Counted from the stretch's first letter, positions 34,954 to 44,587 are shown. The stretch: 47,722 bases of DNA from an uncultured Alphaproteobacteria bacterium (GCA_902578675.1 CACHDV010000003.1:1-47722); one strand, 5' to 3'. Notes: a model not told the origin generated them from the sequence alone. Program-made: numbers and translations.

Positions 34954-36540
34954 TTGTTGGGTTATGTTCATTTACTCTATAAGGAGAAGATTATTTTAAA
35001 TAGTGAAGAAAGTCACCCAGGTGTTTTTGCACAGAGAACACCAGATCGACCATCAATAATTATTGGTGAAACTGGTGAGAGTGTGAGTTTCTTAGAACTC
35101 GAAAATATCTCCAACCAAATAGCGCATTTATTGAGAGACCTCGGGTTGAGGCGTGGGGATAGAGTAGCAATATTGCTCGAAAACCACTTGCTCTACATAC
35201 CAATTGTTTGGGGTGCTTTTAGATGTGGTCTGAGAGTCGTAACAATAGCAACACATCTAACATCTGACGATGTGGATTTTATCTTGGAAGACTCAAACGC
35301 TTCAGCCTTGTTCACATCCTCATTCATGAAACCCACCCTTGCAAACTTAAATATAGGAGGGATAAAAAAGCAAAATCGTTTCATGCTAGACGGTTGTGAT
35401 CTCGACTTTAGACCGTTTGAAGAGGTTATTAATAAATTACCAAATTTTCCTGTTGAGGACCAAAGCGAGGGGATAGAGATGCTTTATTCGTCTGGTACAA
35501 CGGGAAGGCCGAAGGGTATCATGAAACAGCTTCCTGATGGACCCTTTGGGGTTCCCGCCCCAGGCTACAAATTAATTGCTGATCTCTACAACCTCGACGA
35601 GAAAACAGTTTATTTATCGCCTGCGCCTCAATACCATGCGGCGCCTCTTTTATTCGTTATGCGCGCACTTAGGTTTGGAGCAACCGTTATAATAATGCGC
35701 AAGTTTGAAGCTGAAATAGCACTTAGTCTCATTCAGAAATATAAAGTCACGCATAGCCAGTGGGTACCGACAATGTTCATCAGGATGTTGGGGCTAGGTG
35801 ATGAAATAAAGAGTAGATATGATCAATCCAGTTTGAAATGCGTAATCCATGCCGCAGCGCCATGTCCAATTGAAGTGAAGTTGGAGATGATCAAATGGTG
35901 GGGAGAAATTATATGGGAGTATTACGGGGCGTCGGAAGGTAATGGGCTGACAGTGATCGACTCAAAAGAATGGTTGCGTCATCGCGGGTCCGTAGGCAAA
36001 GCAAAAATCGGGAAGGTCCACATATGTGGTGACGATGGTGAAGAATTACCGAGAGGGGAAACAGGACTAATCTATTTTTCTGACAGTCCTAAATTTGAAT
36101 ACCACAATGACCCTCGGAAAACCAAAGAGTCGCGAAACCAATATGGATGGTCTACACTAGGAGATATTGGTTATCTTGACAGCGACGATTATTTATACCT
36201 GACCGATCGAAAAGCAAACACAATTATTTCGGGGGGAGTGAATATCTATCCGCAAGAAATAGAAAACCATTTGCTTGGTCATCCAGCAGTAAAAGATGTT
36301 GCTGTTATAGGTGCTCCAAACAATGAATTTGGGGAGGAAGTTAAGGCGGTCGTTATTCCCATTCAAAAGTCTTTTGAACAAGATGATTTGGAGAGAGAAT
36401 TAATAGAATTTTGCCTAATAAAGGTTGGAAAAATAAAGAGCCCTAAGTCAGTCGACTTCGTAGAAGAACTGCCAAGGCAGGAAAATGGCAAACTTTACAA
36501 AAGGCTTCTAAAAGACCGTTATTGGAAAAACGAGCGTTAG
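34954..36540 (+). CDS. AMP-forming acyl-CoA synthetase
   Basis: About 515-528 residues, ANL superfamily. It has the P-loop MLYSSGTTGRPKGI, the YYGASEGNG motif, LTDRKANTIISGGVNIYP, and the C-terminal catalytic Lys in ENGKLYKR. It adenylates a carboxylic acid and transfers it to CoA; the substrate cannot be read from sequence. The start is unclear: TTG at 34954 or 34957 immediately follows an in-frame stop and lacks a ribosome site. A strong AAGGAG (34981-34986) is followed instead by ATT codons at 34990 and 34993, the latter fitting the family's usual N-terminal length. No in-frame ATG or GTG precedes the conserved domain. Confidence 0.9.
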   Translation: MLGYVHLLYKEKIILNSEESHPGVFAQRTPDRPSIIIGETGESVSFLELENISNQIAHLLRDLGLRRGDRVAILLENHLLYIPIVWGAFRCGLRVVTIATHLTSDDVDFILEDSNASALFTSSFMKPTLANLNIGGIKKQNRFMLDGCDLDFRPFEEVINKLPNFPVEDQSEGIEMLYSSGTTGRPKGIMKQLPDGPFGVPAPGYKLIADLYNLDEKTVYLSPAPQYHAAPLLFVMRALRFGATVIIMRKFEAEIALSLIQKYKVTHSQWVPTMFIRMLGLGDEIKSRYDQSSLKCVIHAAAPCPIEVKLEMIKWWGEIIWEYYGASEGNGLTVIDSKEWLRHRGSVGKAKIGKVHICGDDGEELPRGETGLIYFSDSPKFEYHNDPRKTKESRNQYGWSTLGDIGYLDSDDYLYLTDRKANTIISGGVNIYPQEIENHLLGHPAVKDVAVIGAPNNEFGEEVKAVVIPIQKSFEQDDLERELIEFCLIKVGKIKSPKSVDFVEELPRQENGKLYKRLLKDRYWKNER

Positions 36541-36565
36541 TAGATTTGAACAATAGGTTATTAAG

Positions 36566-37453
36566 TTATTTTTTTTCTACTGTCGATTTCTCTATATTAT
36601 AGTATTCCTCGAGATTTATTATATCTTCGATTTCTTGGCGTATTTGGATGTTACTCTCCTGAGAGAGTAAAGAAAAATCTCCAGTCTCTTTTAGCTCGCT
36701 CAGCATTCGGCGCTGTGCGTCGAAAGATGCAAGCAGCATTACTTGCGCGTCTATACACATTGCGTACCCCATATCTTCAAGTTCGTTTCGGGAAAACAGG
36801 GGGCGATTATCTCGATTTCCCCGGCTCTGAACGTAAACCAAGGGGATTTTGCTTTGATGCACAGCTTCGACAGCTTCTTCGTTTGTCCTAGGGAAGAGCA
36901 GGCCCATATCGGCACCAACTTCGGCTGCTAAATTTATTCGCGAAATGGCTTCTTCTAATCCCAGCTCTCGACATGTGTCAGTTCTAGCTATAATTAAAAA
37001 GTTGGGGTCCAGCTCATCACGCGTCTTACATGCAAATTTAATTTTATCTATGAATTCAGTAGACTTAATCGCATGTACCATATTTTTGTGGTAATGAGCC
37101 CGTTTAGGGAAAAGTTGATCTTCAATATGTATGCCGGCTAATCCACCAGCAATAAACTCCTTTACCGTTCTATTCGTATGGAGTGGTTCGCCAAAGCCGG
37201 CTCCCGCATCTGCTAAAACTGGTATCGTTACTGACAAAGCAACTTGTGATGCTATTTCTACTTGTTCGGTTAGCGTCAATAATGGTTCTGTAATAGCCTT
37301 GGAAGCGCCGGAGACATATCCGCCTACATAGGTTGCCTCAAAGCCAGATTGCTGAACTAGCCTGGCTCCTATCGGGTCATAAACTGAGGGTAAATGTAGA
37401 AATGTCTTTGATTTAATAAGTTCACGTAACACGTTGGTACGCTCAATAGACAT
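36566..37453 (-). CDS. Isocitrate lyase/PEP mutase family lyase-like protein
   Basis: 295 residues, PEP mutase/isocitrate lyase TIM barrel. The active-site loop FPKRAHYHK (117-122) replaces the KRCGH of 2-methylisocitrate lyase, so the catalytic Cys is missing. The metal motif reads DAGAGFG (Asp82, Gly84) instead of DxDxG. Members with this pattern are often labelled oxaloacetate decarboxylase or carboxyvinyl-phosphonate mutase without proof. It probably acts on a 2-oxo or malate-type acid. AGAGGAG ribosome site 6-7 bases before the ATG. Converges on the AMP-forming ligase with 25 bases between. Confidence 0.83.
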   Translation of the reverse strand: MSIERTNVLRELIKSKTFLHLPSVYDPIGARLVQQSGFEATYVGGYVSGASKAITEPLLTLTEQVEIASQVALSVTIPVLADAGAGFGEPLHTNRTVKEFIAGGLAGIHIEDQLFPKRAHYHKNMVHAIKSTEFIDKIKFACKTRDELDPNFLIIARTDTCRELGLEEAISRINLAAEVGADMGLLFPRTNEEAVEAVHQSKIPLVYVQSRGNRDNRPLFSRNELEDMGYAMCIDAQVMLLASFDAQRRMLSELKETGDFSLLSQESNIQIRQEIEDIINLEEYYNIEKSTVEKK

Positions 37454-37674
37454 TGTACTTCTCCTCTATTTTGTCGGCAGCTTATGATTAGATTGATTTA
37501 TTTTAAACAATACGAAAGAATCTTTATTTATAAGCTTGATAGTTTAGACTTAGAATTCGCTAGTGCAAAGTTGTACCTAGTGATTACAAACGTTAAATTT
37601 CAACATTCCTTGATATTTTGGGCATACTTCATTTAGGTGATTAATCCAGTTTTTATTCGGAGGCAATAGAGCCA

Positions 37675-39327
37675 ATGCGTGTAAACTTTTTGACCGATCC
37701 TTCAAAATATAAACACTGGAAATTGAATGTTTCTAGCGAACGTGCCGAACTTGTTCTAGACGTTGATGAAAATGGCGGTCTTTATAAAGGATACGAACTT
37801 AAATTGAACTCCTATGATTTAGGAGTGGATATTGAATTGAATGACGCTGTCCAAAGATTACGGTTTGAATACCCTAATGTGAAAGTCGTTATCCTAAAGT
37901 CGGGCAAAGAAAGGGTTTTTTGTGCTGGAGCAAATATTAAAATGCTGGGCGCCGCCAGCCACGCAGATAAAGTTAATTTTTGCAAATTCACAAATGAAAC
38001 TCGTAACGCAATTGAAGATGCGAGTCAGAATTCAGGGCAGATTTACATTGCAGCCGTTGAGGGAGCTTGTGCAGGTGGTGGCTACGAGCTTGCGCTTGCG
38101 ACAGAACATATAATTTTAGTTGATGATGGCTCATCATCAGTCTCCTTGCCTGAGGTCGCACTACTTGCAGTATTGCCTGGGACCGGCGGTATCACGAGAG
38201 TGACTGACAAACGCATGGTTCGTCGTGATCGTGCAGATATATTCTGTTCAACTGAGGCCGGCGTAAGGGGCGCGCGCGCATTAGAATGGAACCTGGTGGA
38301 TGATATCGTCTCAACAACTAAATTTAACGAGCTTGTAGAACAGCGTGCCTGCGAAATTGCAATTCGTTCGGACCGTCCAAACGACCAAAAAGGGATAAAG
38401 CTTAATCCCTTAAAATTAAAAATGGAAAATAATTCCTGGAAGTATTCTGCCGTGAAAGTTGATTTAGATCCTAAGTTGGGTGTTGGGGAAATAACAATAT
38501 TAGGACCAAATGAAGATGCGCCCGATAGTATTGATCAATTGTTGGAAGAGGGAGATGGATTTTGGCCCCTTCGAGTTGCAAGAGAATTAGATGATGCGCT
38601 ACTTCAAATAAGGTTCAATGAACTAGAAATTGGAGTTATTGTATTCAAATCAGCTGGCAGCCCATCTGAAGTAGTGAAATACTGTGATTTCTTACAGAAA
38701 AATAAGGGGCATTGGTTTGTAAGAGAAATACTTCTCTACTGGACACGAGTTTTAAAAAGGGTAGACCTAACCTCGCGATCTTTAATTTCATTGATAACGC
38801 CTGATAGTTGTTTCGCGGGTTTTTTAGCTGAAATAATATTTGCTTCAGATAGATCTTTTATGTGTGAAGGCGTTTTTGAGGAGTTTGATGATATCGAAGC
38901 CTCGATTATTCTAACTTCATGTAACTTTGGGGGACACCCCATGTGTAATGGTCTTTCCAGATTGGAAACACGTTTTTTAGGCCAGCAGGAAATGTTGGGG
39001 GATATTGAGTTGAAATTGGATACTCCTATATTTGCGGAACAAGCGGACAGACTTGGTTTAGTGTCTGCGTCTTGTGATGACATAGATTGGGATGATGAAG
39101 TACGTCTTTTTTTAGAGGAGAGGACTAGTTTTTCGCCAGACGCTCTAAGCGCGATGGAAGCCAACACGCGCTTTGCTGGACCTGAAACAATAGAAACGAA
39201 AATTTTTGGCCGATTAACAGCCTGGCAAAACTGGGTTTTTCAAAGACCGAATGCAGTGGGTGATAACGGTGCTCTAAAATTATATGGAACCGGAAAAAAA
39301 GCTGATTTCGATAAAAAAAGGGTGTAA
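37675..39327 (+). CDS. boxC: 2,3-epoxybenzoyl-CoA dihydrolase BoxC
   Basis: 550 residues, the length of BoxC, a double-crotonase ring-opening enzyme. It converts 2,3-epoxybenzoyl-CoA to 3,4-dehydroadipyl-CoA semialdehyde plus formate. The start FLTDPSKYKHWKL and the first crotonase half, with ERVFCAGANIKMLG and VEGACAGGGYELALA, then LPEVALLAVLPGTGGITRVTDKR, are diagnostic. The C-terminal half is a diverged second crotonase fold. boxB follows 48 bases downstream. CGGAGG lies about 11 bases before the ATG. BoxA (reductase) and BoxD (semialdehyde dehydrogenase) are not in the window. Confidence 0.92.
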   Translation: MRVNFLTDPSKYKHWKLNVSSERAELVLDVDENGGLYKGYELKLNSYDLGVDIELNDAVQRLRFEYPNVKVVILKSGKERVFCAGANIKMLGAASHADKVNFCKFTNETRNAIEDASQNSGQIYIAAVEGACAGGGYELALATEHIILVDDGSSSVSLPEVALLAVLPGTGGITRVTDKRMVRRDRADIFCSTEAGVRGARALEWNLVDDIVSTTKFNELVEQRACEIAIRSDRPNDQKGIKLNPLKLKMENNSWKYSAVKVDLDPKLGVGEITILGPNEDAPDSIDQLLEEGDGFWPLRVARELDDALLQIRFNELEIGVIVFKSAGSPSEVVKYCDFLQKNKGHWFVREILLYWTRVLKRVDLTSRSLISLITPDSCFAGFLAEIIFASDRSFMCEGVFEEFDDIEASIILTSCNFGGHPMCNGLSRLETRFLGQQEMLGDIELKLDTPIFAEQADRLGLVSASCDDIDWDDEVRLFLEERTSFSPDALSAMEANTRFAGPETIETKIFGRLTAWQNWVFQRPNAVGDNGALKLYGTGKKADFDKKRV

Positions 39328-39375
39328 AAAGTACATTAATTATTTTGATTTGACTGGTGAAGAGGTGCACATCTA

Positions 39376-40821
39376 ATGCTGGAAGCTAATGCTGTTGATT
39401 ATGAAACATCAATACCAAATAATGTTGGACTTTCGAGCGATAGACGTGTGCTTAAAGCTCTTGAAAAGTGGCATCCAGGCTATTTGAGTTGGTGGAATGA
39501 GATGGGGCCAGAAGGCTTTCAGGACTCCCTTGTCTACTTGCGAACTGCGGTGGGAGTTGAGCCTGGTGGATGGGCTAAGTTTGATTATGTCCGGATGCCT
39601 GAATATCGCTGGGGTGTGCTTCTTGCGCCAAAAGAAGAAAACAGATTGATCGGTTTCGGGCAGCATAAGGGCCAACCTGCGTGGCAAGAAGTTCCAGGAG
39701 AGTATCGATCAATGTTACAGCGGCTTTGCGTGATTCAAGGTGATACCGAGCCCGCGTCCGTAGAACAACAGAGACACTTGGGTGCGACAGCACCTTCTCT
39801 ATATGATATGAGGAATCTCTTCCAGGTGAATGTTGAAGAGGCGCGTCATTTATGGGCAATGGTTTACTTGCTACAGAAATACTTTGGAAAAGAAGGCAGA
39901 AGTGAAGCAGAGGGCCTTTTAATTCGCCGTTCCGGCGATGAGGATAGACCGCGTATGTTAGGTGCGTTTAATGAGGCGACGCCTGATTGGTTAAGTTTTT
40001 TTATGTTTACCTATTTTACCGATCGTGATGGAAAAATGCAGCTGGAAAGCTTAGCTCAATCGGGTTTTGATCCATTGGCCAGAACAACACGTTTCATGCT
40101 GACTGAAGAGGCGCACCATATGTTTGTTGGTGAGTCAGGCGTTAGTCGGGTAATACAACGAACATGTGATGCTATGAATCAAGCGGGTATAGAAAATCCC
40201 TTTGACATCGATCGAATAAGAGCCTTGGGGGTCATTGATCTGCCAACAATTCAAAAGAAAGCAAACCTCCATTATTCTCTATCGTTGGACTTGTTTGGTT
40301 CGGAAATTTCAACAAATGCTGCTACTGCTTTCAATAATAGCTTGAAGGGGCGCTACAGAGAGGACAAAATTGAAGATGATCATCAATTGATCAATGCTAC
40401 CTACCCCGTATTAAAACCTGTTAATGGAACATTTAAACTCGTGGACGAACCTGCACTTACAGCACTGAATATGCGGCTAAGGGACGATTATACCCGAGAA
40501 ACTGATAGTGGTGTAAGACGTTGGAACCGCCAAATAAATAAAAATGGAATTGATTTTGAAATTCGGCTGCCAAGCGTAAGTTTTAACCGTTCTATAGGGT
40601 TGTTTTCTAATATAGACACCACGCCTGAGGGAGATAGCTTAACGCAAGAAGAGTTTCTTAGCAGACAAGATGATTGGTTGCCATCTGTGGACGATGGCGC
40701 TTTTATTTCATCGTTAATGGAGCAAGTAACAGAGCCAGGGTCATTCGCTGGATGGATTTCGCCGCCACGTATTGGAATAGACAATAAAACGGGGGACTTT
40801 GAATACGTGAGGCTTCAATAG
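39376..40821 (+). CDS. boxB: Benzoyl-CoA 2,3-epoxidase subunit B
   Basis: 481 residues, di-iron oxygenase that forms 2,3-epoxybenzoyl-CoA from benzoyl-CoA and O2. The N-terminus with ALEKWHPGYLSWWNEMGPEGF is diagnostic for BoxB. Carboxylate/His iron ligands are visible in NVEEARHLW (Glu155, His158) and TEEAHHMFVG (Glu245, His248). It needs the flavin/iron-sulfur reductase BoxA, which is not nearby, so the electron donor gene lies elsewhere or is replaced. Operon with boxC upstream; a class III cyclase follows after 62 bases. Confidence 0.93.
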   Translation: MLEANAVDYETSIPNNVGLSSDRRVLKALEKWHPGYLSWWNEMGPEGFQDSLVYLRTAVGVEPGGWAKFDYVRMPEYRWGVLLAPKEENRLIGFGQHKGQPAWQEVPGEYRSMLQRLCVIQGDTEPASVEQQRHLGATAPSLYDMRNLFQVNVEEARHLWAMVYLLQKYFGKEGRSEAEGLLIRRSGDEDRPRMLGAFNEATPDWLSFFMFTYFTDRDGKMQLESLAQSGFDPLARTTRFMLTEEAHHMFVGESGVSRVIQRTCDAMNQAGIENPFDIDRIRALGVIDLPTIQKKANLHYSLSLDLFGSEISTNAATAFNNSLKGRYREDKIEDDHQLINATYPVLKPVNGTFKLVDEPALTALNMRLRDDYTRETDSGVRRWNRQINKNGIDFEIRLPSVSFNRSIGLFSNIDTTPEGDSLTQEEFLSRQDDWLPSVDDGAFISSLMEQVTEPGSFAGWISPPRIGIDNKTGDFEYVRLQ

Positions 40822-40883
40822 TAAAGGTAAATTAATTAAATTTATAATTTTGGCGCAGGAAAATTTTAGGAACTTAAATTAAG

Positions 40884-42665
40884 ATGGCGAAGGTAAATAG
40901 AAAGCTGGCTACCATTCTAGCCACTGACTGCGTTGACTTTAGTAGATTTATGGAAACTCAGGAAGAGCTGACGCTAGCTAATTTAACTGCATGCCGCGAT
41001 ATTATTGATCCAATCGTTGAGGAGCATGGTGGGAGAATTTTTCATACTGCCGGGGACTCTGTTATTGCGGACTTTGGTAGTCCTGTTGAATGTGTTCACG
41101 CTGCTATGAAATTTCAGGAAGCCCTTTCCTCCAGAAATGAAGCTATTGAACACGGGCCGAAACTAGAATGGCGTGTCGGTATACACGTAGATGATGTGAT
41201 CATTGAAGGCGATAACATATATGGTAGTGGCGTGAATATAGCAGCCCGGTTGGAAGCACAATGTGAACCTGGTAAGGTACTTTTGTCTAGGATAGTTCAG
41301 GAGCAGGTTCAGAAAAGAGTTAACTTTGCCGTTATCCCTGCAGGCACCCGTGCTTTAAAAAATATTTCTAACGAATTTGAAGTCTTTTACATTACTAAGG
41401 ATATGCAAGAGATTGTTACAGGCGTGGAAGTTCAACCTGCTAACGTGATAGAGACTGCTGATAATAATTTGGGGGCTGTCAGTAAGAAACCAAGGCTGGC
41501 GGTCTTACCTTTCACAAATGACGGAAGGGATGAAGATAGCGGCTACCTTGCAGACGGAATCGTTGAAGATCTAATCACCGAATTTTCCATGATAAGGGAA
41601 TTTGAAATCGTATCAAGTAAAACCAGTTTTGATTTCAGAGATAATGATGAGGATACTTCATCATTTGCAGCGACTCATGATCTGGATTTCATTATTTCGG
41701 GAGGAATTAGATCTTCTGGGAAACGCGTTAGAATATCGTTAGAGCTGAGTGAAGTCGAGAGTGGTAAAGCTGTTTGGAGAGATCGGTACGATAGGGTAAT
41801 AGAAGATATTTTCGATTTACAGGACGAGATAGTTCGTACAATTACAATATCTCTGTTGGGAGAAATAGAAATTTCTAGTCTACAGAGAGCTAAACGTAAG
41901 GCCACAGAAAATATATCGTCCTATGAATATTTATTACGCGGTAAGGAAATGCACCATAGGTTTGATAAAGATGCGAATGCACAAGCGTTAGAGTTTTTTG
42001 ATAAAGCGATAAGAGCAGATCCATCAAATGCACAAGCCTATGCGTGGAAAGCCTGTACCCTTGGACAGGGAGCCTTTCGAGGCTTCATTGAAGGGGACGC
42101 CAACGACATAATCAATCAGGGGATGGAAAATATTTCCAAAGCATTAGAGGTCAACGAGAATGACTTTGAATGCCATAGAATGTTGTCTGCCGTCTATTTG
42201 AGTCGGCACGAGTATCAATTAGCCGAAGAACACGGCCGAAGAGCTTACGATATGAACCCGAACGACCCTCGCGTTCTTGCTGGATATGGCGAAGTTTTAG
42301 CAAGGGTTGGTAAGGCGGATGAAGCTGTGGAGCTGCTTGAGAAAGCGCTTTCTCTCGACCCCGTTCCGCAAGGACAAATAAACTCAGATAACCGATATAC
42401 CGACTTGACCCTTGCATATTTTTATTCGGAAAATTTTGAGAAATGCATTGAAATTGGAAAGAAGATTGAGCACATCAATTTTCAATCTTGGGCATTAGTT
42501 AACTTCTCTAAGAGTAAGCTCGATGCCCTCGATAAGGAAGAGTCTTATTTGAAAAAGGGATTAAAGGAATTTAAGGAAGATAGTTGGGAGCCAAAGGTGG
42601 ATAGACTTCATTTGCCGGATGAAAAAACGCAATTGGACCTGCTAAATTTTCTCAATAGTTTGTGA
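40884..42665 (+). CDS. Class III adenylate/guanylate cyclase with TPR domain
   Basis: 593 residues. The N-terminal class III cyclase domain (about 5-165) has both metal Asps (Asp15 in ATDCVDFSR, Asp58 in TAGDSVIADF) and the transition-state pair in VNIAARLEAQ, so it looks active. A TolB/FlgO-like middle domain (about 195-320, LAVLPFTNDGRDEDSGYLADG) precedes a TPR array (about 340-590). No membrane segment. Similar proteins abound in alphaproteobacteria as soluble cAMP synthases. It follows boxCB on the same strand, so it may be coexpressed with them; a regulatory link is inference. Confidence 0.88.
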   Translation: MAKVNRKLATILATDCVDFSRFMETQEELTLANLTACRDIIDPIVEEHGGRIFHTAGDSVIADFGSPVECVHAAMKFQEALSSRNEAIEHGPKLEWRVGIHVDDVIIEGDNIYGSGVNIAARLEAQCEPGKVLLSRIVQEQVQKRVNFAVIPAGTRALKNISNEFEVFYITKDMQEIVTGVEVQPANVIETADNNLGAVSKKPRLAVLPFTNDGRDEDSGYLADGIVEDLITEFSMIREFEIVSSKTSFDFRDNDEDTSSFAATHDLDFIISGGIRSSGKRVRISLELSEVESGKAVWRDRYDRVIEDIFDLQDEIVRTITISLLGEIEISSLQRAKRKATENISSYEYLLRGKEMHHRFDKDANAQALEFFDKAIRADPSNAQAYAWKACTLGQGAFRGFIEGDANDIINQGMENISKALEVNENDFECHRMLSAVYLSRHEYQLAEEHGRRAYDMNPNDPRVLAGYGEVLARVGKADEAVELLEKALSLDPVPQGQINSDNRYTDLTLAYFYSENFEKCIEIGKKIEHINFQSWALVNFSKSKLDALDKEESYLKKGLKEFKEDSWEPKVDRLHLPDEKTQLDLLNFLNSL

Positions 42666-42790
42666 GGCGCTATACCGACAAAGATCGCTTTTTCTCAAAA
42701 ATTTTGAATAGCACAGAATACGCTTAACAAATCAATTGGCGACTTCGTTACTAGTTTTATATATAGGAAAATATTTAGGAGAGTGAGAGA

Positions 42791-43552
42791 GTGCGATTAG
42801 CTGGAAAAGTTGCTGTCATTACCGGCGCAGGTGCGGGAATTGCTGAAGCGTCAGCAGAGATATTTGCGCGCGAGGGTGCCCGTGTAGTTGTTGCTGAAAT
42901 CGACGAAGAAAAAGGAACCGACGTCGCGGCTAGAATTGGTGAACATGCTTTTTTCGTTCACACAGATGTCACAAATGAGAGTAGTGTTGAACAATTAATG
43001 CAGCAATCGATGGCTAAGTTTGGGCGTATAGATGTTTTATTTAGCTGTGCAGGCGGATCGGTTGTTAATGATTCAGTTGTTACCGAAGTAGATATGGACG
43101 TGTGGCAAAAAACAATACCACTGGATCTAATGGGGCCATTTTTATGCGCTCGCCATGGAATACCTCACATAATAGCCTGTGGCGGCGGCAGCGTTATAAA
43201 TGTCTCATCGGTTGTAGCGTTGAGAGGAAATCATCCGGCCCACGTTTACTCAGCGGCGAAGGGTGGGCTAATTTCCTTCACACGTAGTTTGGCTGGGGCT
43301 TATTCCTCAGATGGCGTTAGAGCAAATGTTATATGCCCGGGTATGATCGCGACTGATCGAATTAAAAGTCGTTATAGCAATAAACCTAAGTTAAATCGGC
43401 GCGCGGCAACTGTTTCAACATACGGGAGTTATGAGTTTGGGGCAGGCGACCCAGTTGACATTGCGAATATTGCACTCTTTCTTGCGTCTGATGAATCTAG
43501 AATGATAAACGGTGCCACCATTCCAGCGGATGGGGGCATTTCCGCATATTAA
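42791..43552 (+). CDS. SDR-family oxidoreductase
   Basis: 253 residues, classical SDR. It has TGAGAGIAEA for cofactor, CAGGS in place of NNAG, and the catalytic triad Ser140, Tyr153 and Lys157 (VYSAAKGG). The acidic residue after the second strand (VVAEIDEE) suggests NAD rather than NADP. The ending GATIPADGGISAY is the usual family C-terminus. The start is GTG at 42791 behind an AGGAG-like site. Substrate unknown; it stands between the cyclase (125-base gap) and a convergent crotonase. Confidence 0.88.
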   Translation: MRLAGKVAVITGAGAGIAEASAEIFAREGARVVVAEIDEEKGTDVAARIGEHAFFVHTDVTNESSVEQLMQQSMAKFGRIDVLFSCAGGSVVNDSVVTEVDMDVWQKTIPLDLMGPFLCARHGIPHIIACGGGSVINVSSVVALRGNHPAHVYSAAKGGLISFTRSLAGAYSSDGVRANVICPGMIATDRIKSRYSNKPKLNRRAATVSTYGSYEFGAGDPVDIANIALFLASDESRMINGATIPADGGISAY

Positions 43553-43686
43553 TGCCCTGATCATTTAGTCATTGTAAGAATTAAATTACAGAATCCGTCA
43601 ATCTATAGTTTTAAAGAATGATTTTTAAAAAGTGCTTTTGTCCTGAAATAGAGGGTATGAGCCAACTGATCGAAGTTTCTAATTTG

Positions 43687-44490
43687 TTATTTCGGGAAGT
43701 CATCTAAGGATGGCATATTGTAACGATCTTCTTGTCGGAGCCAACCATTGAAATTTGGTTTCCGTTTTTCTGCAAAGGCAGCACGAGATTCCATACGGTC
43801 ACTCAAGTCGCCATGCTGATGTAAAGCATCAGCTAGCAAATCCTGCTGTTTCGTTGTATTAGGACGCATCTGGCGCATCATGTGCACAGTATTTACGCGT
43901 GCGGCTGGGGGAAGCGTTAATAAATGTTCTGCCATTTCTAATGCTGTTGGGATGAGTTTTTCAGGTTCAACAACTCGATTTAAAAAACCTAATTCGTAAA
44001 ATCGTTCGGCTGTAAAACGGAACCCCAAGGCCATCTCCATAGCGATGGGGTAGGGTAAATTAGCAATTGTTCCATGGTTGTAACCACCTAATAGCCATCG
44101 TTTTGCTTCTGAAACTTCAAAGATCGCGTTATTGGATGCTACTCTTAGGTCCGTCCGTTCAACCAACATAAAGCCACCACCCATGGCAAAACCGTTTATG
44201 GCGCCGATTACGGGTTTTTCTAATTCCATAGACATAAATGGGTCTTCAATTGAGATTTCTTTTGCTCCAGGGGCTCCTTCCTCCAGCGACTCTTTCATGT
44301 CCTCACCTGCGCAAAATCCCCTCCCCGTCCCTGTAAATATCGCCACTTCTAAGTCGGGGTCCTTGCGAAATAGTGTCCATTGTTCGGCAAGAGCTTCCAT
44401 CAACTCTCGGCCCATCGCATTCAACCGTTCGGGTCGGTTCATTCTTATTATGAAAATTTGTCCGTGCCGTTCTGTTTCAACCACAGCCAT
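43687..44490 (-). CDS. Enoyl-CoA hydratase/isomerase family protein
   Basis: 267 residues, crotonase superfamily. It has the oxyanion-hole strands GRGFCAGEDM and NGFAMGGGFML. A Glu in VSEAKRW stands at the first catalytic Glu position of hydratases, but the usual GGTQRL second-Glu region is replaced by GGYNHGTIANLPYP, so the exact reaction (hydration, isomerisation or hydrolysis of an acyl-CoA) is open. ATG at 44490 with GGGAT upstream. Divergent from the TfdA-like dioxygenase (97 bases) and convergent with the SDR. Fits the CoA-thioester catabolic theme. Confidence 0.87.
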   Translation of the reverse strand: MAVVETERHGQIFIIRMNRPERLNAMGRELMEALAEQWTLFRKDPDLEVAIFTGTGRGFCAGEDMKESLEEGAPGAKEISIEDPFMSMELEKPVIGAINGFAMGGGFMLVERTDLRVASNNAIFEVSEAKRWLLGGYNHGTIANLPYPIAMEMALGFRFTAERFYELGFLNRVVEPEKLIPTALEMAEHLLTLPPAARVNTVHMMRQMRPNTTKQQDLLADALHQHGDLSDRMESRAAFAEKRKPNFNGWLRQEDRYNMPSLDDFPK

Positions 44491-44587
44491 AATTTTATCC
44501 CTGTAAATGAAAATATTCGCAAAGAATTTGTGATTCTATGTATTATAGACGCTGGCAATATTATGTAAAAAAAATATTGGAAAAAAA

